This document shows, in pieces, positions 41,501-53,500 of a stretch of DNA of 64,000 nt. The DNA is from Takakia lepidozioides (lineage: Eukaryota > Streptophyta > Takakiopsida > Takakiales > Takakiaceae). The notes beneath the pieces are model-generated. The model made no database searches. It saw only the letters and a list, made by a program, of their open reading frames with translations, and was not told the origin of the DNA. Positions within the stretch are counted from its first letter, which is position 1. Every line of letters begins with the position of its first letter. The translations under genes were made by a program, and so were the position numbers. The stretch covers positions 64,458,756 to 64,522,755 of the forward strand of contig CM060731.1 of NCBI GenBank assembly GCA_030704615.1. Reading direction: 5' to 3'.

Positions 41501-42829
41501 TTATGCGGGTTAGCAGATATGGACTTGTATAGTTTCACATTTTCAAAGAAACCAGTGTGCCGTCATGGTATTTGACATGCATGTGGATGGCAGACCTCAA
41601 GTTTGAAGCACCCAGCAGGCTGCCCAGTAGTGACTTCGATTAAGAGTGGGGGAATGGGCTGGTTTGGTACGCTAATCATCATGTAAGTGGTCCTTTTCTA
41701 CTCAATGAGTTCAATACCCGCTTGAGCGCTGATGTGCATCCTTCAACATGGTGAACTCTCTATCTCCGGCATCAGGTCTGTTACACACACCTCAGTTTTG
41801 GCAACTCCACGCTTGTGCGGGATGACTCAGTAATATCAGCCTATACCTGTTTCCCTGGGACATGCCAGACTAGAATTATCTCAATAACGTAGACTATGGA
41901 AATTAATAAATCCTTCAGCCCCAAGTTGTTTTCCCTCGGTGGAGTCCATATAGAGATGGGCAACCCACACCTTAGGGATTTTCGGCCCTGTTTCTACCTT
42001 TCGCAGAAGACCTTGTTGTTAGGCGAAGTATGCTTGCATTTTCATATTTACTAGGAGTTGTATTCTGTTTGCAGACTGGCTTCTAGCCTACACACAAGAC
42101 CCTGCTGTCAGGCTAGGTAGCAGGTTCTTGTGACCTTCTGATAAAAGCTGTGGAGGTTTGCACTTTTTGGCAAAGTGCATTTGTGCATGTAGTCTTGCTG
42201 GGGCCAGTGAACATCAAAGCTATGGCTCCGCCGCTTTCTGCCCACTCACATGAATTTCACAGTACATAGTTCTGATTTTCAGGATGTGTCTGACATGCGA
42301 GATACTGCAGGTTGGTGTGTGGCTTTACTGTGTACCTGGCAGTGGGTATTGCATACCGCGTCACTGTACTTGGCGTGAGTGGGTTGGAGGTATTTCTCTC
42401 ATGTGTATTTTCATCATTCGAACCTTGTCTCATGGGACAAATGCATGTGATTTATATTCCAAGGGTGAAATGTAGGCAAGAGCAGGTTGTTTCTTTCAAT
42501 GAGTTAATATTGCTCAATCAAACTGGTCCTCTGACTTCGCAGGCGATACCTAATTTGGACTTTTGGCGAGCTCTGCCATCAAACCTTAAGGTAATGTCGT
42601 TGTGACCAGATACTTTTCATGGTTGTGAGATTACTGTCCTTCATCAATACTAGACTCTTAACACTGTTTGGTTTTGAGTCATGCTTTGCGCCAAGGGATT
42701 TTAGGAGCCTTGAATATATGCTGAGAGTCATGGCTCAGCACTGGTGGCCTCTGCCTGCCTGCACTACAGCGCTGGCTTATATTTTTCCTGAAGAAGAGAG
42801 TGGCGAGTCAGAAGTCTAGTCGTCTCTAA
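38568..42829 (+). CDS. ATG27/mannose-6-phosphate-receptor-like type I membrane protein, 11 exons
   Basis: My exon model: 38568-38767, 39465-39525, 39809-39862, 40055-40118, 40483-40539, 41052-41158, 41272-41316, 41594-41682, 42311-42389, 42543-42590 and 42770-42829. All introns are GT-AG and all phases agree, giving about 287 residues. Exon 1 has a signal peptide (MGLLRAIAASFLTFWSLASS). The lumenal part has the cysteine pattern of MRH/ATG27-type domains: GFYKVSQ, CEHMKFNHDSPLCDDCE, ACGGPEHCGETCSAL, GYSVCATLG, NCSLAIRVFCD, GSCDF and HPAGCPVVTS. One hydrophobic helix follows (IIMLVCGFTVYLAVGIAYRV), then a cytosolic AIPNLDFWRALPSNL motif and a basic tail. Such proteins cycle between Golgi, endosome and vacuole. 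The last exon is the least certain. Paired cysteines and phase agreement make chance very unlikely. Confidence 0.82.
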
Positions 42830-44255
42830 ATTTTCCCAGTTACGCCACTATCACTGTTTACTGGGAGGTGAGTATCAAAGGGACAAAAGAACTAGTTTGT
42901 GCATGCAATTTACTACTACAATAGTAACATCTTGATGGGTTGTTGTGGGGTGTGGGAAAATTGGATGCGTGTCAGTGGGTACTTGAATTCATGGTTGGGA
43001 AATGCTTGAGCTGTTACCACCGGCTCACAGACTCATCGTATGTGAGAGCCAGTGAATAATGAAGTGCCCTTTTTCTCCCTTTCCTGTTTTGTAGTGTTGG
43101 AGTGTTCTTGCTACAGTCCCATTGGCTGTAGTCTTGTTTAGGAGTTGCAACTTCTATCATAGAGAAGTTTCAGGTGCCAGAGTGTCAGCTACAGTTTGTT
43201 GTAATCAAGCCTATGATCATGCATCATTATTTCGGGTAAATTGTTGGAGCTGACAACATGAGACCGGCAGGGGTTTCTATTTGGACTGTGTTCAATGGAC
43301 AGTTTCAAGTTGGATTCTAGGTCTGGCAGTCTCTCTTTGATAACGTGCACTTGATGGAAAGATTTCAACACGGATTTTCCTCCCCTTCTGAGTTCGTCAT
43401 TTTTAACATCAAAGACAATGTGTCTATTGAGAGGACAATGTGGGTATTAATATGTTATCATTACCACCTATGCTCATTGAAGGTATGCCCATCAGGGGTT
43501 TAATGTTTGTGAGCAAATGAAAGACATCTTTGTGGAGACCAAAGAATTTTTTTTCAGTGTTAGTGACTTAACCCATCAAAGGCATATATGACTCAAGGGA
43601 AAGAAGTACCTATTAGGCATCCTGTCTCCATTTCCTTGTCAAGCATGCAGGTGACAACATTTAAGAGGTCACATTGTCAAGGAGAAGGGGAGGGAGAATG
43701 AGTCCGATTTCCTTGGTTGCTAGGATAGAAAGGAGTGAACATGTGAGTATCTTGCCACCAATGGGAATGAAATCCTGCAAGTTGTGATAGGAAGGAGATC
43801 ATCACTCCAGAAAACCTATGTACCTTTGAGTTGTTGATGGACTGAAAAGTTAATCTAGACTTTTTTAACACATGGACTCTCCACTTCATATCTACTAGAT
43901 TGTAAACAACCCTCATATTGCAACATGTTGTGTAAAAATGAACCTCTGAAATTAAGCTTCATAATGAAAACAGTTTGTTGTTCCTGAATGTCACTATATT
44001 TGTCACCATTTCACTTGCCTAGGTCTGCAATTATAGAGTCTAATATCTGGGCTATGACCAGGTCCAATTTTCTCGGCAAATATACACCAATTGCACAACT
44101 AAATGGCTTTGACTGGCAAAGTTATCAGGCCTCCTCTACTAAGAATCTCTGTTTTAGAATCACTTAATTCCAGGAGGTGTGAAGTGCTTACAAGAAAGAA
44201 GATGGAAAATGCACTCCAGGCAATTCCAACTCTGTGTTGTACAGAACTGGTACTT
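42830..44255. other. Intergenic, nothing recognised
   Basis: No domain-bearing frame. It lies between the 3' ends of two convergent genes (ATG27-like on plus, ARM-repeat on minus), so it holds both 3'-UTRs. Confidence 0.5.
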
Positions 44256-45407
44256 TCACTCACTTAGTTTGCTGGCCTTCCACTGGTCCAACTTTAGAAG
44301 CAAAACAGATGTGTGCTGTTGGATGTCTAGATCAGATGTTGATGCTGCCAATGTATGCATGACTGGATGTGCCTCCACCTCGTACAATGCCTCCACTGCT
44401 GCATCTGCCACATTATCCAGCATTCATTCTGTGTCCATTACAAACACCCAATCCTGCGAGTACATTTTTCAAGTTATACAGGGTTTTGGAACCTGTCCCT
44501 CTCTCTCTAATATTCATTTTTGCTTGCTCCTATTAGGTGCTAGGCACAAAGCTAACGTACGGAAAGTCAAATAAGTACAGTCTCTCCAATTTGATATCAC
44601 CAGTGCTACTGACCACAATTGGAGAGAGATACAAGAGCTTTGACAGCTTCTCGGCGGGTCTCATCATCAGAAGCAGTTTGCAGCATTCCCATAAGGGCTG
44701 TCACCCCTCCTGCATCCACTATCTTTTTCCGCCTTGCATCTGCAATTTGGGCAATGGCAGTCACATTCTGACATTATTCTTTATAACTGGGAGAAGGCGT
44801 AGTGCAGTACAGGTTTCACAAATCTGAGTTTGGAACATGGAGAAGGAAAGAAGTAAAGGATTGAGGAACCAAACAACCCACCATCTGTGGCAATCCAAGA
44901 CAAGCGAGAAGCACCAGTTCGCTTGAACAAGGGGTCCCTTACTTTCACCAGTGCCACTGAATGCCGCACCATTCCGTCCCCTGCATCTTGAAACATGAGA
45001 CTGTTATGCCTGATTTGTTGAATACACTCAACAGGTGCAAACACTCCTGCAAAAGACTCCATCAGTGCCATGCCCTGCCATTTGTGTATAAAAACAGCAG
45101 AGCGACTTTTCTTCCTGTAGCCATGTGGCTGTAAACCACACCTGAATCGTGGGGAAAACAGAGAACAAGAGAGAGAGTGTGCATAGCTATTCCTTGTAGA
45201 ACAGTGGTGCACCAAAGGCCTACATGTGACGCCTCCTTACGTGCAACCATATATATGACATTGAAGATAGCAGAGTTCCCCAATACATACCCATTATGGG
45301 ACCTACATTCATTGCGATGTAAGCGAGCATCACAGCTGACAGTGCTTTTATAACCCAGCCTCCTCCTCTCTCCTTTGCCTCTGGCTCCTCAAGTGACATC
45401 TGACCTA
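44256..45407 (-). CDS. Armadillo-repeat protein, C-terminal four exons
   Basis: Minus-strand exons 45407-45303, 45046-44943, 44767-44614 and 44404-44256 have GT-AG borders and matching phases (1, 0, 1), ending at TGA. They encode about 170 residues. The third is the clearest, with NVTAIAQIADARRKKIVDAG and GGVTALMGMLQTASDDETRR followed by EAVKALVSLSNC, a typical armadillo repeat. The second has HNSLMFQDAGDGMVRHSVAL. The first has a charged piece followed by a hydrophobic helix (WVIKALSAVMLAYIAMNVG) that may be a membrane segment, so an organelle-targeted ARM protein is possible. Upstream exons were not found; the first exon needs a preceding phase-1 exon above 45410. ARM solenoids bind proteins; the partner is unknown. 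Confidence 0.68.
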
Positions 45408-45409
45408 CT

Positions 45410-47240
45410 GCAATATCAAAATGCAACCCAGTAAATATATTGGGGATGAGCAAGCAGATACAGTATCTTGACAGATTCAACAATCGCAGAATTTACAGGG
45501 TAAGTCCAGATCCCCAGTACTGTCAGGAGAAAGTCTTCCAGCGGGGCTCTCCACAACAAGGTTTCTGACTTGCTATCGTGTCCAATGCAAAAGTAGTTGA
45601 GGAGGTATGCTGCATCACATTGTCAGACTGAACCATGAGAGAGAATAAGCTAGACTAGAAAGCATTACAAAGGAGTCCCAAGTTGTTTGCACATATATCG
45701 TTGTCATTGAGTTGCAGGAGTGGGGAAAATATTGTTCGCTAACATGCATTCTGAAGCTTATGAGGGAAATGTTGAGCCAGGCTGGATGCTGCTGTCTTAA
45801 TGCGCACACCAACAGTGTCCACCATGTGTTGGGTGGGAAGTCATATTGGCTCTCTCCCTCTTGCACACACCCAAACATTTAGTGGCCTTTGGTTGTGTAC
45901 CATTTCCTATGATACACCTTGTGCAACCCAGACTTATGGATCAGGGTTGCATGGTCCACCCATGATTTTGACCATCCCAGCCACCAGGTTGTGAGATTCA
46001 GCCTGTATCCCACACGAAGCCAGTGATGTTCCACATCCAGTCATACTAGGAAGGATGAGGTTAAAGCCAGCAATATCACTGCAGCCCTCCACTGTGACAG
46101 TGGCTGTGAATGCCAATCACAGTATACTGATAAAAACTCCTAATGTAGCCCTCTGGTGGGCACAGATGTGGATATGACCAGAGGGCGAATACGGGAGGAA
46201 AAAGAGAGGGGGGAGGTGAGAGAGAAGAGAAAGCGTAAAGATGACGTATACCATCTCTCGTCGTTGACGATGAACTTGAAAATGCTCTGAATTGTCCTTG
46301 CCCCATGCCCTGGCTTCCACCTGGGTACACCTGCAGGCCATATTACCCACTCTATGACCGTGCTTTGTGTTTCAGCATATGCCCGTGCCTCTGCAGCACC
46401 TTAATCCATAAACCGCTCATTTTCCTCACAAACTACAATATTACGATCCTGCAGCGAATTGAACTTGCAAATGTTGGATTTTGAATTGTTGTCTCCGGAT
46501 GCGCCTACTCTAAAGACAACAACAGGGAATGAACAAACTGAAATGACAAAAAAAGAACACGAAAACATCAGTGTTTTACGTACTAGGGGGCGAGATAGCA
46601 GGCGTGACTGGAGAAGAGCCAGGGTTATCCGCCTGCCTACCATGACCTTCGCCCTTCTTCTACAAACTCAATTGCTTTTCTACTTGAAATGTTCAAGCTC
46701 CCTTCTTTAGGCCTATCACACTAGAATCGTTTTACCGTCGCCACTGGTCCCCCAAGACAGAATAAGGCTTGATCTCAAAAACCTTAAATACAAACACACA
46801 CACAACCCCCTCTCCCCCTCCCCCGGCCCTACACACAGAGCTTAAACCCAAAACCTCTCAAGGTTACAAGCAAGCCAATCAAACGAATATATGACAAGGC
46901 TTTTGAAACTACAAACTCAGAGCTTCGAACCCCACATTATCTCGCTGAATTGACGCTAACAATCTCGCAAAAGCATTCTAACGTCGAGCTACCTGGTGAG
47001 CCCACATGAAATGCCGACATAACATCTTAATCCAGATCAACCTTAACCCTCCCTCCCTCTCACCAGCGATCTCAATGAACCGAACTTCGGAATGACATCT
47101 AGGGCTTGCTTCTAAGTCCAAGTGCAATACCCTATTTGTGGTTTTAGGTTTTAGAGGTTTTATTACAGGAGGGTTTTGGACGCAAAGACGGGCACTGCTT
47201 TCCTGGATTCGCGGTTGAAGGGCAGGCTGAGGAGGGGCGA
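45410..47240. other. Likely holds missing 5' exons of the ARM gene; none assigned
   Basis: No confident exon. A serine-rich minus-strand piece at about 46258-46335 has an acceptor-like TGGCCTGCAG before it and a GTATAC after it, but its phase does not fit. Stretch 46790-46860 is C-rich with CCCTCTCC runs. The 160-codon minus frame 46978-47460 overlaps the RRM gene's first exon and has no domain. Confidence 0.35.
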
Positions 47241-47249
47241 GTATTTTCA

Positions 47250-48240
47250 ATGGGATCCAATCCCAAGACCACCCTCTATGTTGGTGGGTGTTTGTGTCTC
47301 TCTCACACAGTATTGCAAGGTCGTTATTGGTTTCGTGAGTCAGATTTTTCATTAACATTTCAATGCTTCCATTTGTGAGGATAGAAACCTTACTCAAATC
47401 ACCGTATCGATCCCTTTCAAAGCATGCTTCTGCATAGCACGAAGGAGAAGAGGATGCCAACCTGAAAGTGAACCTTAAAAACAGGAATGGGAAGTTTGAT
47501 TCGGAATCTTTACAAACTGGCTATGGATATGGTCAACAGGAGGGCTGGAGGAGAATGTGAAGGAGGGGGCGCTGCATACGGCCTTCATACCGTTCGGAGA
47601 CATCAAGGATATAAGCATTCCCTTAGACCAGTCCACTCAAAAGCACCGGGGATTTGGTTTTGTGACGTACCTTGAGAAGGAAGATGCTGGTGCCGCGATG
47701 GACAACATGCACAATGCTGAGCTATATGGCCGTGTGCTGACTGTGAATTATGCACAACCCATCAAGATCAAGGGTGGCGAGCAGGGATGGGCCTCACAAC
47801 CAGGTATGGTATAAGTTTCCGCCATGTTGATAGTTGGGGTCACTTTTTTCAAGAAAATTCAGCTTAGGTGTTTCGAATGTAACTAGAGCTAATTCTGCTC
47901 ACAGTGAACAGGAGGATGCTGTTTGAGAAAGATGCATGTCTATGTGTGTCCGCAGTGTGCACATTTAGCCAATTCACCCCACCTGGGTATCAATCTCATT
48001 CAGCCAGTCTGGGTGGTTGCAGTATGGGCAGATGCAGACACTTGGTTTGAGCGGCAGCAGCAAGAAGAAGAGATGCAGCGCTTGCAAGCTGAACACCAGG
48101 CCACTGTGAAAGCTGCTGAAGAAGAGGAAAGAAAGAAGGCCATGGAGGCTCGCAATGGGGAGACCGAGGCAGCAGAGGAACCTACTGACCCAATGGAGCA
48201 GGCTGAGGCTGAAGTTCTTGCCCAAAATTCTCCTCATTAA
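47250..48240 (+). CDS. RRM protein of the cyclophilin E-related type, three exons
   Basis: Exons 47250-47283, 47540-47803 and 48023-48240, with GT-AG introns and matching phase 1 borders, give about 171 residues. Exon 1 is tiny ([11 protein letters not shown] plus one base) and supplies the RNP2 strand, which reads TLYVGGLEENV after splicing. Exon 2 carries the rest of one RRM, with [21 protein letters not shown]1 [10 protein letters not shown] and [20 protein letters not shown]. Exon 3 starts [11 protein letters not shown] and forms an acidic, glutamine-rich helix ([20 protein letters not shown]). This RRM is closest to that of cyclophilin E, but no cyclophilin domain follows. Plants have a short protein of exactly this layout. 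It is probably a nuclear RNA-binding protein tied to the spliceosome; that role is inferred from the family. Confidence 0.87.
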
Positions 48241-49689
48241 TCTCTCTCCCTCCAAACTTGAGCATGTAGGCTATTACAAGTGTGGGACTGTGATGGATGT
48301 GTGCTCCTTGTTTGACATCATGGCTGTTTGATCTCATTGCATGAGAAATTACAAGATTTCAGGATCAGGGCCCTGCCAACAGCAGGTGGAGCCCTCTAAG
48401 GTGCTGGTCTTTTCATCCTTGAAAGTGGCTGGACCGTCATGGGAGGTGGGTTGATGTTACTGGATATAGTACAAAAATGCGAGAAAACAAGCTGCCAAAG
48501 GTGCAGCTGGATAGAAACAGAGAACATCCCACAAGCAGGGGTATGAATTTTGCATTAGAGAGTTGACTGCAGATGAATGAAGCAGGGTCTGCAACCGACA
48601 CAGCCCTCCTCTTCCTGATGTGGATTGTGGACCACCTCTGTAAGCAGGCCATGACATCACTGCTCATCAGTGTGCCCCTGCCATATTGTGCCCATAATCA
48701 GAAATGCGGTAGATGCTAACTGATTTTGGGGTGTATTGATCTATTTGTGGTAGCAAGTGAAGCAATAACACATCATTTTTCTGATTGTGTGTCTTTGTGC
48801 AATCATGTTTGCATGTTTTTAGGAGTCATCTGTCATGATATTAAGGTCTTACTTTCTGTCTACTTTGCGAAACTAACTGTGTTGCATTCTCAGCTGGCGA
48901 ATTTGTTGCAAGCAAGAGGGCTAGAGTTGGCAGTGCCAGATGTTTTCTAGTATGGTATCATTGACTCTGCTCAGTTTTTGTGTCGGACTAGCATGATTTT
49001 CATGATGGAGGATGCCAAATTTTGACTAAATGGTAGCGTGGATGGTTGTCCCCAGTAAACTTACCATGAAATACTACATCTCAGACAATTTTTCAATGAA
49101 TTAGATTTAGCAGTCCTCGTATTCGCGTAGTTGGTAAACGCTTGGGGCTGGATTGTCCGTAGCCTCCGCCGAAGATTGGTACGAAGAGTTGTTTGTGGAG
49201 AAGGTTCCGAGAAGATTGGTACACCCGAACAACAATAATCATACACAACAGTGCTACCTTGTGTGAAGATCCGGCATGAGGGACTGATTTCCAGTCTTTT
49301 GAGGAGGAAGCAATGCATATCCAAACTTGTCCTGCAAACGAACACGATGAGCCCACCACAAAGTTGCAACGATATATCTACACGCTACCACATCTCACCT
49401 TGAACTGTTGGCGGCATGGCACGCCATGGTGAGGATTGTATATGATAGCTCCACATGTCTGCAAATCACCAGGGAGACCTCGAAACTTTGTGAGCATGAC
49501 AAAGCTAAATAAAGGGTGGAGGAAGAGTCGAGGCATGGAGGGAAGAGACGGGGAGAGTTGCGAAGGCAGAGGAAGTAGCCTCACCACTTGGCTGAAGCCT
49601 TGCACTGTATTTTACAAGTCTGTGGAGAACCCAAGACCAAGCTCAAAATCCTCTGGTCCCTGGTCTATACCCCGTGGTCTTCAACGGCT
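48241..49689. other. Intergenic, nothing recognised
   Basis: Contains the 3'-UTR of the RRM gene and unassigned sequence. Frames of 60-100 codons on minus overlap one another and show no domain. Confidence 0.45.
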
Positions 49690-50515
49690 CGCCCCCACTC
49701 ACTGCCTGTACTGTCTCGGTAGGTAGAGAGACCGTCAAGGGAAGTGCACTCCGCACTCTACGTTGCTCAGCCATAGCCAAGCTGATAATCCAGGTCAAGC
49801 AATTTAGATCCATCGTTTGCCCCAACACCTGACGACGTGATGCCTCAAAAAGAGAAGGCACCGTCGTGGTCCCAGTGGAAAAACCCGTAGCCCGCTCTCG
49901 TTCGTCGGCATTAGGCTCCACTAACTGTTGCAACTTAGCATCCCACAGAAGGCCAGGTCTATCCCGGAAAGCATGCGATCGTGGGAAGCTGAGCAGTGTA
50001 GATAGTGCTGCTCGTGGTTGACCCACCTTGTTGACCACTGCCAAAGGCGAACGGTCATCGTGTCTCACACGCTGAGACTGCCTCCCTGTGTCCAAAATGC
50101 TATCCACTGTGAGGTGTGCTAGCCGCTGCACCCCATCAAATGCACGCTTAAGCAGTGCGGGTGGCATCAAGTTAGTCCACCATAACCATGGACGATGAGC
50201 CCGTAACCCCACTGCAGCTGCATCCAGCAACACTGCTGACCCTAGCCACTACCGGACTTGATGCACACTGGCCATCACCCTGGCCCGAGAATCGCCCATC
50301 AGTGGCACATTCTCCAAGATGTATGCTGGAGATACAACCTGATGAAGCTGTAAGTGGCGCAAAACCCGCACCATCTCCCAAAACATACCCGACCTCGAGT
50401 CTCGCAATCCATTGTCATGCCCGGCTGATGATTGCCCTTGGCAAGGCCAACCTGCCACTACCAATCAATGAAGCCAACCCCCGCTCCAAATCCTTCCTTG
50501 CGCCCCCAGCAAAGA
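49690..50515 (-). pseudogene. DNA methyltransferase fragment of a Ty3 copy
   Basis: Minus-strand piece matching residues about 1045-1320 of the copy 1 polyprotein: SLLGAQ remnant, GWPCQGQSSAGHDNGLRDSR, ENVPLMG, LWWTNLM, RQVLGQTMDLNCLTWII. The catalytic PCQ is kept. It is broken by a small insertion near 50475, by TAG near 50249 where copy 1 has TCG, and by a 3-bp loss near 49955. Its upstream end abuts the LTR of copy 3 at about 50515-50523; its downstream end breaks off near 49690 in unrelated DNA. Confidence 0.85.
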
Positions 50516-50522
50516 GATTTTC

Positions 50523-53500
50523 TTGCACCTAAGCATCGTGCTACAACATACATCGTTTTCCACCATAACATTCCTAAGCACACAATCCTAGAAAGCAATG
50601 CCACAATGGATAATAAAAGTGAACACAAGGGAAACACTCCACTCATGAATCCACTCAATTACATAAACTTAGTCAAGCCAAGGGCACCCTTGCTAAGGGA
50701 ATCCACCCTACAAAGTCCTCAACACACTCCCTCTCAATATCTAGAGCTATGGAGGTGAGAGAGGCTCATGGAGGCTCAACTACAAGAAGATTAGCCCTCC
50801 TCAACGCTCACAAGGGGAAAACCCATCCCCATGTCCCAAGTGAGGTTTGACGCCTCACTTGGCATGTGAGACCAAATGAAATCCCAACACACAAAATACA
50901 AATATGAATATCCAAAATATCCTAGTTAACTAGAAGTAGGTAATTCTAGTTAACCATGACTAAAACCCTGACAGCTGTCGTGCACCTAAGCATCGTGCCA
51001 CAATATACATCGTTGTCCACCATACATTCTAAGCACACAATCCTTGAAAGCTATGCCACAATCGCCCCCCTAGCTGGTGATTAGGTCCCTCTAACACCGG
51101 ATAGCTGACAAGTATCCATCTCAATAAGCTCATCGCTTGGTCTTCAATTGCAGTCCCAACACCTGAAGTCGATAGATCAAGAGGCCGGATGCAAACGTAG
51201 CCCCATCGTTAGTCGCCTTCATGCAATCCATGATCTTCAGTTGAGTATCCATGGCATTGAAACCCCACTAGCTAGATCACTTGTCCGCCTCACCATTGTC
51301 ATGCCCACTACCTCTGTCCAAGGCATCGTGGACACAACCATTCTCCGATAGGAACCTCCTCAAGTGGCGGTGTCAAGCATCCCATGTACCACCCCCTTGA
51401 GCATTTGTCACATACCAGCATGGTGGCGGGACTACCAACATGCCCAAGTAGCATGCAACGCAATCCTGTAGGTACCACTGCAAGGTTGGGATCTATTCTC
51501 CCATCCACATGTGGAAGGTCACATGGCGCAATTGCGCACATGGTCTTTCCATACCATGCCATCTCGACCCTCCAGAATCAACACTCCTGAAAGTAACACC
51601 TCCCGGACCCTTAGAATCACACATCCTACTGTGACATCCAAAGTCGTAGGCGTTGTCTGCTGTAGATACACATAGTCCCTAGGGTGGAAACGCCGAACAC
51701 CTGGCCGATATCCCCCTCCACGTATAGTAACGTACCTCAATGTGTCTCGGTGTTGGGCAATAGCAAGGTTCTCAAAAGCCATAGGCATGACTCTCTTGAA
51801 CAACTCTGCCCGTTGGGCACATGCTTGTGTCCACACATCCGGATCATCAAGGTTGAGGACTACTGCAGTCTCCCTGCAAATAGATGCAGGCAAATCTGGC
51901 TCTCGGCCGAAGAGTTGAAAGTAAGGCGAGAAGGAGGCAAGTGAAGCTTGTTTGCTGAACCTATAGCCCATAGCTAGCCAAGGCAGTTGGAGGTCCCAAT
52001 CTCCTAGGTGTCCCTTCTGCAAACCGTACTTACGCAAACCTCTCTTGACTGTCTGAACAACTCTCTCCGCCAAGCCATCAGCCTCGAGATGATCCCGAGA
52101 AGTAGTGCGGTGATCTATCAAGGCTTGCTCACACAAAGCCTGAAACTCCCCCAAGAATTCTCTCCCCTGGTCCGTGTGTACCTCGGCTGGAGCACCAAAA
52201 TGGCTAAGCACTCGATCTTAGAATGCATACGCAGCCCCCTCACTTGCCTTGTCAGGCAATGCCACCAGTTCAATCCATTTGGAGAAGTGTTTCACCATCA
52301 CCAACACATACTTGTTGTGGCAAATCGTCAGTGGCAATGGGCCTGCGAGTCAAGACTCCAACGATAGCCCACACCCATAATGGGTAAAGGATGCAATTGT
52401 GGAGTAGGGGTGTTGAAAGAAGCCCGCACTCTACCACACACCATGCACCTTGCCACTAACTGTTGTACATCCGTGTGCATGCCCCGCCACCAATACTGCC
52501 CTTGCAGCAAACTATGAGTGCGCCGCACCCCAAAATGTCCCAACTCCTCATAGGCATGGCGTACCAATCACCCTCGTTGTGTTGGATGAGGCACAATCCT
52601 CACTCGTCCATCCTCCCATATTCGGAGTAGGTGGGTCCCCTCCCACTTGAACCTCTTGGCTCATTGTAGGATCCGATCTCTTTCCTTAGCAGTCACACTG
52701 GCTGCTGTCTCTCTAGTACAAAGGTAGCCAACACTGCTGCATCTTCATGCACATCCTTAGCACCACCAAGCTCCTCACTGATCTCCGGATCGTCATGCAC
52801 ACCATCTACATGACCAATGCTATGGTATGGACCAGCTTGAGCTCTCATTGCTAGGATGCACAAAAAGGCAGATGCATGCCATCCTGGCACCATCTCTTCA
52901 TCCGTCTCACCATGCCACCGAGCTCCATTATCATCATGCTCGCTCGTGGATTACGACTCAATCCATCTGCATCCCGATTGACAATACCAGCTTGATGCAC
53001 CACCTGAAAGTCGTATTCTTGAAGCATAAGTGTCCACCGTGCAAGCTTCCATGTAAGTTTGTCTGACTCCATCAGCCACTTCAATGGTTGGTGATCCGTG
53101 ACAAGGGTGAAGAGATTGCCATAGAGGTAGCATCTGAAATGTGCCACTACCCATACCGCAGCTAGACACTCCCCTTCATATGAGCTATACTTCGCCTCGG
53201 CATCATTGTTCGAGCGGCTGGCATATGCCACTACGAACTCTCTTCCCCCGTCATCCACCTGTGTGAGCACTGCTCCAATTCCCAGCATACTCCAATCCGT
53301 ATGTAGCTGGAAAGACCGCCCCCGAATAGGCCGTCTCAGAATAGGTGTAGAAGTCAATCGAGCCTTGAGTTCCTCAAAGGCTTCCTCCTGTTCCTCTTCC
53401 CACTACCACTCCTGACCCACCTTGGTCAACTTGGTAAGAGCTTTTGCAATGCTACTAAATCCCTTGACAAACCGTCGATAGTAGTTTGCCAATCCCATGA

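Noticed and set aside
46978-47460. A 160-codon minus-strand frame as a gene or as the first exon of the ARM gene
   Set aside because: It lies antisense over the first RRM exon, has no domain and does not supply the splice phase needed by the ARM exons.
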